Shown: in pieces, positions 8,306 through 15,651 of the stretch | Layout: every line of letters begins with the position of its first letter | How positions within the stretch are numbered: position 1 is the first letter of the stretch | DNA from: Gemmatimonadota bacterium | Lineage (GTDB): Bacteria; Gemmatimonadota; Gemmatimonadetes; Longimicrobiales; Gaopeijiaceae | Reading direction: 5' to 3' | Length of the DNA: 64,000 nt | NCBI GenBank assembly: GCA_030428885.1 | Contig: JAUIEJ010000007.1 | Location: 124,001-188,000, forward strand | Notes under the pieces: generated by a model | Databases searched by the model: none | What the model was told of the DNA's origin: nothing | The model's input: the letters and a program-made list of their open reading frames with translations, nothing else | Program-made: the position numbers and the translations under genes

Positions 8306-8528
8306 CGAAGGCCTCGTCGTCCTCCGGTGTGGTCCACTCGTCCAGGGTGTCCGAGACCGCGGCGTGGTAGGCCACATCGAACGGCTCGGCCCGGCGCAGC
8401 ACGGCCCGGCCGTCTTCGATCTCGTAGATCACCGTGTCGCCGGGCTCCAGGTTCAACCGCTCCCGCACCTGGCTGGGAATGGTGACCTGCCCCTTGCTCG
8501 ACAACTTGCTCGTATAGGTCGTCATCAC
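8295..8528 (-). CDS. AbrB/MazE-like antitoxin
   Basis: 77 residues. The N-terminal SpoVT-AbrB swapped-hairpin domain is clear (SKLSSKGQVTIPSQVRERL, then GDTVIYEIEDGRAVLRR). An acidic tail (DEWTTPEDDEAFDDL) probably covers the toxin active site. A strong ribosome site (GGAGGTGA) precedes the start; either of two adjacent ATGs could be used. It binds DNA and the toxin downstream, and probably represses its own operon through the inverted repeats at 8540-8567. Confidence 0.9.
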   Translation of the reverse strand: MMTTYTSKLSSKGQVTIPSQVRERLNLEPGDTVIYEIEDGRAVLRRAEPFDVAYHAAVSDTLDEWTTPEDDEAFDDL

Positions 8529-8539
8529 TCACCTCCAAA

Positions 8540-8567
8540 GTAAAGAGTGCGCCCCTTTACTCTTTAC
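8540..8567 (-). promoter_or_regulatory. Operator of the MazEF-like operon
   Basis: Three hexamers GTAAAG/CTTTAC at 8540-8545, 8555-8560 and 8562-8567. TAAAGAGT (8541-8548) and ACTCTTTA (8559-8566) form a perfect 8-bp inverted repeat. A TTGACG -35-like hexamer (minus strand, 8567-8572) adjoins them. The position between promoter and start fits autoregulation by the AbrB-type antitoxin. A related layout of GTAAGG/CCTTAC hexamers precedes the VapB-like gene at 41078. Confidence 0.6.
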
Positions 8568-8586
8568 GTCAAGAATGCGGCTACGA

Positions 8587-9018
8587 CCCCCCCCCTCACC
8601 CCACGAAGGCCCAGAGCAGCTTCCGGCTCCGGGCGTCCACCGCCTCGGGATCGGGGATCCGGTAGAGGTCACCGGCCACGTCGCGGATCAGGAGCCCGCC
8701 GTCGGGCATCTCCCGGGGCCAGTCGTCCAGCGGCGTCTGGAACACCCGGGGGCCCTGGCGCGTCTCCACGTGCCAGACCCGGATCTCGATCTCCTCGTCC
8801 AGGTCCACGACCCGGGTCACCTCGAGCACGAAGCCGGCCGACGCCACGGCGTCGTCCAGGGCCCGGCGCGAGCCGTCGTCGAGCCCGTCTTCGGGCCCCA
8901 CCAGGGCGAACTCCTCGTTGGAGGCGTCCCGCAGCGACACGTGGTGGTGGTCTTCCGACCAGGGGAACAGGCGGCGCACCCGCACCGCCCGCTCCTCGCC
9001 GTTCCGGATCGCCCACAA
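8587..9018 (-). repeat. Direct repeat copy B (432 bp), within the intact DUF1854 gene
   Basis: Partner of 7470-7901, offset by 1117 bp with no gaps. It begins at the C-run after the stop codon and ends 12-13 codons after the gene start. Identity stops abruptly at both ends, so the duplicated block is defined. Confidence 0.95.
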
Positions 9019-9054
9019 CTGGCCGTCGATCCGGCGTTCCAGACGCAGATTCAC
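8596..9054 (-). CDS. DUF1854 protein, partner of the adjacent ABC exporter
   Basis: 152 residues, starting at GTG 9054 with GAGGAGGGG upstream. It reads NLRLERRIDGQLWAIRNGEE, RRLFPWS, FALVGPEDGLDD and LRDASNEEFA segments and ends RDVAGDLYRIPDPEAVDAR-KLLWAFVG, matching DUF1854. DUF1854 proteins are small cytosolic proteins encoded next to particular ABC transporters; their role is unknown. It lies 32 bp downstream of the ABC gene and is probably cotranscribed with it. Its 3' 432 bp is duplicated at 7470-7901. Confidence 0.88.
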   Translation of the reverse strand: MNLRLERRIDGQLWAIRNGEERAVRVRRLFPWSEDHHHVSLRDASNEEFALVGPEDGLDDGSRRALDDAVASAGFVLEVTRVVDLDEEIEIRVWHVETRQGPRVFQTPLDDWPREMPDGGLLIRDVAGDLYRIPDPEAVDARSRKLLWAFVG

Positions 9055-9086
9055 GACCCCTCCTCTTCGTTGCTGCCGCACACGGA

Positions 9087-11357
9087 TCAGACGGCCTTCG
9101 CCATCTCCCGCTGCAGCGTGTACAGGGTGCGGTAGATTCCGCCTTCTCGGTCCAGCAGCTCGGCGTGGGTGCCCTCCTCCGCCAAGCGCCCGTCCTTCAT
9201 GACCAGCAACCGCGACGCGTTCACCAGCGTCGAGAGCCGGTGGGCGATGGCGAACACCGTCCGCCCCGCCACCAGGCGATCCATGGCTTCCTGGATCTCC
9301 CGTTCCGTCTCCGTGTCCACGGCGCTCGTGGCCTCGTCGAGGATCAGGATCCTCGGGTCGTGGAGGATCGCCCGGGCGATGGACACCCGCTGACGCTCCC
9401 CTCCCGAGAGCGATTGGCCCCGCTCGCCCACCACCGTGTCGTAGCCCTGGGGCAGCTTCACGATGAAGTCGTGGGCGTTCGCGGCCCGAGCCGCCTCCAC
9501 CACCCGCTCCGGGCTCGCTTCCGGATGCCCGTAGCGGATGTTCTCGGCCACCGTCCCGTGGAACAGGTAGGGATCCTGCAGCACCATCCCCACCTGCCGC
9601 CGGTAGTGGGCCGAGTCCAGGTCGCGCACGTCGACGCCGTCCACCAGCACCCGGCCTCCGGTCACGTCGTAGAACCGGGCGACGAGGTTGACCACCGTGG
9701 TCTTCCCGCCACCGGAGGGCCCGACGAGACCGATCATCTCGCCGGGCGCCACCTCGAAGCTCACGCCCTTCAGCACCTGCCTCACGCCGTCGTAGGCGAA
9801 GGTCACCTGGTCGAAGGTCACCCGACCCTCCACCGGCTCGAGGCGCGTCGGCTCGGTGCGGTCGACCACTTCCGGCTCGGTGTCCAACACCTCGAACACG
9901 CGATGGGCCGAGCTCGTGGCCCGGTTCATCGTGCGGGTCATCTGTCCGATCACCTCCACGGGATGGATGAACATGGTCGTGTAGAGCAGGAACGAGACGA
10001 ACGTCCCCGCCGTGAGCGTCGCACCTTCGGCGCCCGTGCCCAGCAGCCGCGGCACGGCGAAGGCCCACACCAGCACCGTGGTGCCGTGGATGGCCAGCAT
10101 CAGCGTGGGCCAGAACGTGGTCCACGAGCGATGCAGTCGGTTCGCCTCCTCCGTCACGTCGGCGTTCCGCTCTCCGAACCGCGCCATTTCATGGGACTCC
10201 TGGCTGAACGCCTTCACCACCTTGATGCCCGGCAGCGTGTCGCCCAGCACGTCGGTCATGCCGCTCCACTTGCGCCACGTGCGCAGGAAGAGCCGCTCCA
10301 TGCGCTCGCCGTGCTTGAAGATCAGCCAGCAGAACACGGGCACCGGCACCACCATCACGAGCCCCAGCCGCCAGTCCAGGCTCAGGAGGACCACCGACAG
10401 TCCCACGAGCATCACGGCCGACAGCGACACGTCGACCACGCCGAAGGCCAGGAACTCCCACAGCCGGTCGGTATCCGAGGTGACCCGCGTGATCAGGCCC
10501 CCCGTCTTCTTCCGGCTGAAGTAGCCCAGCCCGAGGCGCTGCAGGTGGTCGTAGACCGCCTTCCGGAGGTCCCGGGCCACCCACTCGCCCACCACGCTCA
10601 TGAGGCGCAGCCGCACCAGCGCCGCAGCCTGGCGGATCAGGTACACGCCCGCCATGGCCGCCACGGCCAGCCACGCCACCGTGGACCCCTCGGCGAGGGG
10701 CAGCACGCCGTCCTGCACCGGGCGCACCACCTCGTCGATGAGGAATCCCGCGAGCCACGGCGGCACCAGGCTCACCAGGGTGATCACCGCCGCGGCGGCG
10801 AACCCCTGGATCATGCGCGTGCGATAGGGGCGCAGGTATTCGAGCAGCCGCCACAACACGGCCCGGCGGTTGCCCGCCACCAGGGCCTGGGCCTCCCGCA
10901 CCGGACCCGCCACGGCGTGGGCGTACTCGGCGTGGGCGTCGCCGGTGTCCACCGACGCGCCTTCGACCTGCTGTTCCAGCACGTAGCGCACGTTCTCCAC
11001 GGCCCGGCGCTGGCGGTGCGTGTAGCGCAGTTCCGCCAGGGGCGGCGCGCCCGCCTCGCCGAGCACGTGCAGGTGCGTGGACGACAGCCCCGGCTCCTCT
11101 CGGACGGCCCGCACGGCCGACCGCTCGAACACGACCGGCGCCGCGCCCCGCTCCACCAGGGCCACCCGCTCGTCGCCCAGCAGCAGCCACCGCTCGGCCA
11201 ACCGCAGATCGGGGTCGAGATCGACGAGGGCGTAGAGCCGCACCGCGCCTCCCAACGCCCCTCGGGCCTCGGCCTCCACCGCCGCCGGCAGCCGCGGCGC
11301 CTGCCGCAGATACCGTTCGATGATGGCCTGGTCCCGCCTCAAGCCTTCGTTCGACAT
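9087..11357 (-). CDS. ABC exporter, fused transmembrane and ATPase domains
   Basis: 756 residues. A ~170-residue N-terminal soluble region (RYLRQAPRLPAAVEAEAR to VRYVLEQQVEG) precedes a six-helix exporter domain starting LWRLLEYLRPYRTRMI. The C-terminal ATPase has Walker A GPSGGGKTT, signature LSGGERQRVSIARA, Walker B ILILDEATSAVD and an H-loop AIAHRLST, all intact. Homodimeric exporters of this type move lipids, drugs or peptides outward; the substrate cannot be told. The extra N-terminal region together with an adjacent DUF1854 gene marks a specific subfamily. The start is well defined by GGAGGAGGAG just upstream of ATG 11357. Confidence 0.93.
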   Translation of the reverse strand: MSNEGLRRDQAIIERYLRQAPRLPAAVEAEARGALGGAVRLYALVDLDPDLRLAERWLLLGDERVALVERGAAPVVFERSAVRAVREEPGLSSTHLHVLGEAGAPPLAELRYTHRQRRAVENVRYVLEQQVEGASVDTGDAHAEYAHAVAGPVREAQALVAGNRRAVLWRLLEYLRPYRTRMIQGFAAAAVITLVSLVPPWLAGFLIDEVVRPVQDGVLPLAEGSTVAWLAVAAMAGVYLIRQAAALVRLRLMSVVGEWVARDLRKAVYDHLQRLGLGYFSRKKTGGLITRVTSDTDRLWEFLAFGVVDVSLSAVMLVGLSVVLLSLDWRLGLVMVVPVPVFCWLIFKHGERMERLFLRTWRKWSGMTDVLGDTLPGIKVVKAFSQESHEMARFGERNADVTEEANRLHRSWTTFWPTLMLAIHGTTVLVWAFAVPRLLGTGAEGATLTAGTFVSFLLYTTMFIHPVEVIGQMTRTMNRATSSAHRVFEVLDTEPEVVDRTEPTRLEPVEGRVTFDQVTFAYDGVRQVLKGVSFEVAPGEMIGLVGPSGGGKTTVVNLVARFYDVTGGRVLVDGVDVRDLDSAHYRRQVGMVLQDPYLFHGTVAENIRYGHPEASPERVVEAARAANAHDFIVKLPQGYDTVVGERGQSLSGGERQRVSIARAILHDPRILILDEATSAVDTETEREIQEAMDRLVAGRTVFAIAHRLSTLVNASRLLVMKDGRLAEEGTHAELLDREGGIYRTLYTLQREMAKAV

Positions 11358-11407
11358 GACTCCTCCTCCTCTCCCTCGTGGAGCGGCCCCTCGACCGCCT
11401 GGAACAC

Positions 11408-11458
11408 AAAAAACCGACCTCCCGGGTCCCCTTCCTGGAGGGGACCGAGAGGCCGGTT
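11408..11458 (-). terminator. Rho-independent terminator of the small gene 11493-11669
   Basis: Read on the minus strand: a 9-bp outer stem AACCGGCCU/AGGUCGGUU (one G-U pair, which pairs only in the minus-strand RNA), an inner GGUCCCC/GGGGACC stem, a small loop, and a run of six U at 11413-11408. This is the clearest intrinsic terminator in the window. It lies between the small gene and the ABC operon. Confidence 0.85.
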
Positions 11459-11492
11459 CGGCCGATCGAGTGGTGCTGAACCTACACCGGAC

Positions 11493-11669
11493 TCAGGTCT
11501 CTCCCTCCTTGAGGCGGATGCCCATGGGGACCGCGTCGTAGCGGCCGAAGCCGACGAACGCGGAGTCGCCCACGAAGCGCCCGATCCACCGGACATGACC
11601 GATGGACGCACCCCTCTCCTTGCGGAGTCGGGCCGTCGAAATCGGCTGTCGGGTGAAGCAGGTGTTCAT
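11493..11669 (-). CDS. Small hypothetical protein (58 aa) with its own terminator
   Basis: Encodes MNTCFTRQPISTARLRK, then GASIGHVRWIGRFVGDSAF, ending GRYDAVPMGIRLKEGET. No family is recognised. It is supported by a separate strong terminator 35 bp after the stop and by its position as an independent unit upstream of the ABC operon. A weak CAGGA lies 6-10 nt before the ATG. It has one Cys and a basic N-terminal third, with no signal peptide or membrane segment. It could be a small structural protein, a peptide precursor (the ABC exporter is next door) or a leader; the terminator alone would also fit a small RNA gene. Confidence 0.45.
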   Translation of the reverse strand: MNTCFTRQPISTARLRKERGASIGHVRWIGRFVGDSAFVGFGRYDAVPMGIRLKEGET

Positions 11670-11817
11670 GGCACGTCCTGAGTCGAGTCCGGTTCTCGCC
11701 GCGCAATCGGGAACGCGGTCGAGCCGTAGATGCTATCTAGGTACGGTCCCCTGCGAGGGCAAGTTTCTCGTGCCCACGTCTTGAGGGGGCCGCCCCGCTT
11801 CCGCCATCATCCCTGCC

Positions 11818-13236
11818 ATGCACATCGACATCGCTACGTTCCGGTCCACCGGACGGGGGTCCCCCGTGGGACTCGCCGCCGCCCTCCTCGCCTGCGTCCT
11901 GCCCATGGCCACTCCGGTGGCCGCCCAGGACGAGGTGCCCACCATGAGCCTCGACGTCATGGTGGAGACCGACCTCCGGGCCGCCGCCACCGGGGTCGTG
12001 GCGGGCGTCGTGGTGAACGGCGAACTCGACTTCCTGGACGCCTGGGGCACCCCCTCCAGCGAGTCGACGGACTCCCTCGAAGCCACGGCCATGCTGGCCT
12101 TTCCGGGCCTCACCGAGGTGCTGGTGGCGGTCACGGTCCGGGCCCTCGCCGCCGGAGACCTGATCGATCCCACGGCGCCCCTGGCGTCGTACCTGGCCGA
12201 CGCCACCGATCGACTGGGGCGGGTCACCCTCGATCAGCTCCTGGCCCACACGTCCGGGCTCGACAACGCCCCCCTCCAGCCCGGCGCCGATTGGGCCGCG
12301 GCCCTGGCGGAGCTGGACGACCGGGCCTTCGTAGCCGAGCCGGGCACGGTCTACTCGGCGTCGCGCTACTCCTACCCCCTGGCCGCCCAGATCCTGGAGC
12401 GCATGCTGGGCATGCCGTTCGCCGACATCGCCACCCAGGCGGTCCTCACCCCTCTGGGCATGGGACGCTCCACCTTCGATCCCGACACGGCGCGGGCTCG
12501 GGGACTGGTGACGGGCTACGTCACCACCCAGACCGGGCCCGAAGCCGTGGAGCCCGTGGCGACGTGGGAAGGGTTGCCGGTGCTGTACACGGCGGCCCCC
12601 GACGTGCTGCAGCTCCTGTCGGCCTGGATGGCCGGCGGGATCCGGGGCTCGTCGCCCATCGGCACCGCACCCCCCGCCGTGCCCCGCCTCGATCCCTCCC
12701 GCCACTTCGGCGACGGGGTGGTGCAGGACGTGGCGGCCCTGGTGTCCCAGGCGTGGGTGAACAGCCAGGGCGCGGGCTTCGGCACGGCGATCCACATGTA
12801 CCCCGAAGCCGAGGCGGCCCTCTTCATCTGGAGCAACGGCGAAACGCCCCGCAACACGCTCTTCTGGATCCGGCGCCTCCTGGCCGAAGCCGTGGGCGAC
12901 GTGGAAACGAGCATGGCGAGCCAGGGCGTGCGGGTCACCCGCTCCACCGACCCGGAGCTCCGCCCCGACGGCCTGGACGACCTGGGCGAGTGGCAGGGCC
13001 TGTACCGCAACGGCGCCGCCCAACTCGGTCTGCGCTTCGCCGACGACCAGCTCTGGTACTACGACGGCGTACGCGACCTGCCCCTCCAGGGCATCGGCCC
13101 GGCCACCTTCGCCTATCGGGGCGAGGGCGGGGGTCCCCCCCTCCAGCTCGTCCGGGTGGGCGACCAGCGCATGGTGCTCTACGGCGCCCAGGCCTACGCC
13201 TGGGAAACGGCGGAGGTGCCGCGGCCGGGAGGATGA
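11818..13236 (+). CDS. Secreted beta-lactamase-fold protein, probably catalytically inactive
   Basis: 472 residues with an N-terminal export signal ending PVAAQDE. The class C beta-lactamase/esterase fold is recognisable: LAAGDLIDPTAPLASYL, VTLDQLLAHTSGLDN, and a C-terminal half with GAGFGTAIHMYP. The nucleophile motif (SxxK, usually in 'GSVTKxF') is replaced at about 95-101 by FPGLTEV, with neither Ser nor Lys. The YxN motif reads YSA (179-181). Both catalytic elements are therefore missing and hydrolase activity is unlikely. It may bind peptides or cell-wall fragments. It is a single gene, convergent with the propeller fragment that follows. Confidence 0.8.
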   Translation: MHIDIATFRSTGRGSPVGLAAALLACVLPMATPVAAQDEVPTMSLDVMVETDLRAAATGVVAGVVVNGELDFLDAWGTPSSESTDSLEATAMLAFPGLTEVLVAVTVRALAAGDLIDPTAPLASYLADATDRLGRVTLDQLLAHTSGLDNAPLQPGADWAAALAELDDRAFVAEPGTVYSASRYSYPLAAQILERMLGMPFADIATQAVLTPLGMGRSTFDPDTARARGLVTGYVTTQTGPEAVEPVATWEGLPVLYTAAPDVLQLLSAWMAGGIRGSSPIGTAPPAVPRLDPSRHFGDGVVQDVAALVSQAWVNSQGAGFGTAIHMYPEAEAALFIWSNGETPRNTLFWIRRLLAEAVGDVETSMASQGVRVTRSTDPELRPDGLDDLGEWQGLYRNGAAQLGLRFADDQLWYYDGVRDLPLQGIGPATFAYRGEGGGPPLQLVRVGDQRMVLYGAQAYAWETAEVPRPGG

Positions 13237-13250
13237 GGGGGCTCAGGCCC

Positions 13251-13369
13251 TCACGACCACTCCAACAGCACCAGTCGCTCCTCGCCGAGTGCGGTCGTGC
13301 TCACACCGACCACGAGTACATCGCCGAGTTTAGCGCCCGGACCCCGTCCGGCAGTCGAAGGCCGACCTC
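13251..13369 (-). pseudogene. 3'-end fragment of a beta-propeller gene (duplicate of the 15652-16749 gene)
   Basis: On the minus strand it encodes VGVSTTALGEERLVLLEWS followed by TGA, against VGVSTTALGEERLVLLECS at the end of the intact gene. Just upstream, LRLPDGVRAL is in a different frame because one base is missing near 13330. Nucleotide similarity to 15652-15770 stops at about 13369. Only the last ~40 codons remain. With the intact copy it forms same-orientation repeats around 13370-15651. Confidence 0.8.
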
Positions 13370-13408
13370 ATGGGCAGAGTCCTGCTGTGGGCGTCCGCAG
13401 GCTCAGAA

Positions 13409-14647
13409 TCAGTTCTTCTGAAGTCGATATTGCCGGATTTCCTGATCGCCGAGGGCGGTCTCCCAGACGCCGAGGACATAGTCCCCGCCCACCTCCAACG
13501 GAGTCGATCGCACGCCTCGAAGCGCAGGTAAGCCATCGGGGAGCTCGACCTCGCCCAGCCATCGACCGCTTCGATCGAAAACACTGAACGCTCCCGTCTC
13601 AAGTCCGGCACCTCTCCAGTCCTCGACCCAAAGATTTCCTTCCGTATCCATCAGAATCCAACGAAAGGCGGGCAAGAGATCCGCTTTCGCACGAGACTCC
13701 GTTTCCTGTCGAAGAGCCCTCGCCTCCGGCGCGGTTGGCGGAACGCCGTCCAATACGCTCCGCAAGTACCTGTCCACGATCTCCCGCGATGTCGGTTCCC
13801 TCGACCAAGCACCGCGAAGAAGCTGATGAAGAGCACCGCTCTCGTCGCGGATTTCGATGGCGTAGTCGTCGGTTGCTCCGATCGCGATCCGGTCACCCAC
13901 CCCACTCACATATGTGGCACTCCCAAAGAGAAGGTCTCGGCGGGCCGAACGTCCGGCGGAGGGCAGCGTCTCCTGCTGCCTTCCGAAGAGGCTAAGAAGG
14001 GAGTCGCCAGAACTCCCATAAAGTGGAGCTGCCCAAAGCGCCATTTTCGGGCGCCATGTCGCTCCCGATGGAGGAGACGCCGACGGAAGAGGCACCAGAA
14101 GTAGGAGTCCACCCTCTCGGAGCGAGCCCATCGCAACCCCTCCCAGGTCTCGCCCAGCCCCATCACCCGGCATCGGCACACTTCTCAAGAACTGTCCCTC
14201 TGGCGTAAACCAAACGCGCTTCTGAGCGCTGCCGTCGTACACGACGATCGAGTCATGCCACAGTTGGAGATACTGCGGATACCTGAACTCGGCTGGACCG
14301 TCCCCTCGCCGCCCGACATCGAACAGGTGGATCCCAAGTTCATCATACACTCGCACCTTCCCCGCCCCGGCGTCGAGTGCGCCTATTCGTCCATTTGAGA
14401 AGCGACGAACGCCGAAGATGTCTCCAAGCACATATTCTTCGGGACCATCGACGGACCCGATCCTCACCTCCGGTTCCGAGCTGATGCGCCACCTCGAAAC
14501 GCTGTCCCAGGCTGGCTCAGTCGAGACCGCGAGTTGCACGCCAGCGCTGTCAGAAAGCGAGAAGCCCGCCGGTGCTCTTCGGCTCTCGCACGCCCCGAGC
14601 GCGACAAGAGCAATGGGAATTGCTAGACCTTCGACGAAGGACCTCAT
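13409..14647 (-). CDS. Six-bladed beta-propeller lipoprotein
   Basis: 412 residues, starting at ATG 14647 so that the signal (MRSFVEGLAIPIALVALGAC) ends in the lipobox LGAC. Blades are visible as repeated 'G.(I/V)..LD...V.V(Y/F)...G' units: GRIGALDAGAGKVRVYDELG, then the propeller motif VGRRGDGPAEFRYPQYL, and a late GNLWVEDW blade. This is the same class as the propellers at 4047, 15652 and 23783. It follows the carboxypeptidase-regulatory gene by 40 bp on the same strand and is probably in the same transcript. Codon use is less GC-biased than in flanking genes. The function is unknown; it may bind ligand or partner at the outer membrane. Confidence 0.8.
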   Translation of the reverse strand: MRSFVEGLAIPIALVALGACESRRAPAGFSLSDSAGVQLAVSTEPAWDSVSRWRISSEPEVRIGSVDGPEEYVLGDIFGVRRFSNGRIGALDAGAGKVRVYDELGIHLFDVGRRGDGPAEFRYPQYLQLWHDSIVVYDGSAQKRVWFTPEGQFLRSVPMPGDGAGRDLGGVAMGSLREGGLLLLVPLPSASPPSGATWRPKMALWAAPLYGSSGDSLLSLFGRQQETLPSAGRSARRDLLFGSATYVSGVGDRIAIGATDDYAIEIRDESGALHQLLRGAWSREPTSREIVDRYLRSVLDGVPPTAPEARALRQETESRAKADLLPAFRWILMDTEGNLWVEDWRGAGLETGAFSVFDRSGRWLGEVELPDGLPALRGVRSTPLEVGGDYVLGVWETALGDQEIRQYRLQKN

Positions 14648-14687
14648 CGTCCACGCCCAGCGCCGCGGACTGCGGGCCTGCCTCACG

Positions 14688-15491
14688 TCAGCGACCCCCA
14701 CCTCGCGAGCCCCAGCCTTCCCGTGTCCACAAGACGATCAATCCACACAGTCCGCCCCCGATCGCGGCATTGTGGCGAAGATCCTCAGGCACCTCCCCAA
14801 AATACCGGTACACCTCAACCGCGACGAGGTCATTTGGTAGGATGCCGTCGAGAGGATATGTTTCCCAGGCATTGCGGCCGGAGTCAACCCGCACGGGCAA
14901 GTCGTTGAGGCGGTATCCGAAACACCCCCCTCCCAGAGACGAGACGATCTTCGGACCCCCTCCCGACCATTCGGTTCTTCGCACCCCCTCCACGTCCCGA
15001 AACACCTCGCGGACTCCGTACCGCGACTTCAAGGCTACATCAACAGGGTCCAAGAAGATCCCCCTGCCCAACGATCGACGCCGTGAGAACTGGCTCGCAC
15101 CACTGGTCCCGTCGACACGACCTACTAGCCCCTCTAACTCGATGGGTCGTACTTCCAGCCTGGCAATTACCTCCGTTTCCGTTGGCGGCATCTCCAACGG
15201 AGCATATCCGACTGCAACGACCCGAACCACAGCGGCGCGAACTCCGCTCCACCGCACGACTCCGTCGATGTCGGAGGTGCGCCTCCCCAGTTCGGCGCCG
15301 GTCGCGTCCAGTAGAATGACTAAGGCCTGCGGGATCGGGAGCCCTGAGACGTCATCGACCGCTCGAACGACGATTGCCTGGGCTTTCATGCTCAGCGGAC
15401 TGACTGCAAAGAGAGCGAGCAAGAGAGCTAGACGCGCGAAGGGTCGGCTTCCCTCAATCAGCCTGGGAGCATCGAGGCCACGTCGGTCCAT
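14688..15491 (-). CDS. Carboxypeptidase-regulatory-like domain plus barrel-less TonB-plug protein
   Basis: 267 residues. A signal segment (LALLLALFAVSPLSMKAQA) is followed by a CarboxypepD_reg fold: VVRAVDDVSGLPIPQALVIL, then VDGVVRWSGVR and VVAVGYAPLEM. The C-terminal ~120 residues resemble the plug of TonB-dependent receptors (YGVREVFRDVEGVRR, YRLNDLPVRVDS, LVAVEVYRYFGEVP, GLCGLIVLWTREG). No beta-barrel follows, so it is not a complete receptor. Such short plug proteins recur beside propellers in this phylum. It probably forms a unit with the propeller at 13409-14647. The role is unknown. Confidence 0.7.
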   Translation of the reverse strand: MDRRGLDAPRLIEGSRPFARLALLLALFAVSPLSMKAQAIVVRAVDDVSGLPIPQALVILLDATGAELGRRTSDIDGVVRWSGVRAAVVRVVAVGYAPLEMPPTETEVIARLEVRPIELEGLVGRVDGTSGASQFSRRRSLGRGIFLDPVDVALKSRYGVREVFRDVEGVRRTEWSGGGPKIVSSLGGGCFGYRLNDLPVRVDSGRNAWETYPLDGILPNDLVAVEVYRYFGEVPEDLRHNAAIGGGLCGLIVLWTREGWGSRGGGR

Positions 15492-15651
15492 ATCCGCCTC
15501 AGCTGCAGGAGTGGCTTTTCCCCGCGTCGGTCAACCACTATCGCGAGAGAGTGCCTGACCGTGGGAACTTCAGGGCACGAACCCGCTAAGAATCTGGTCT
15601 CAACATCCCGTACGTCAACAAGGTACGACGTCAAGCCATACGAGGAGTCCC

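Noticed and set aside
8547-11681. 1044-codon plus-strand frame opposite the ABC transporter
   Set aside because: His/Arg/Pro-rich translation typical of the reverse complement of a high-GC coding region; the ABC exporter on the other strand has all its motifs.
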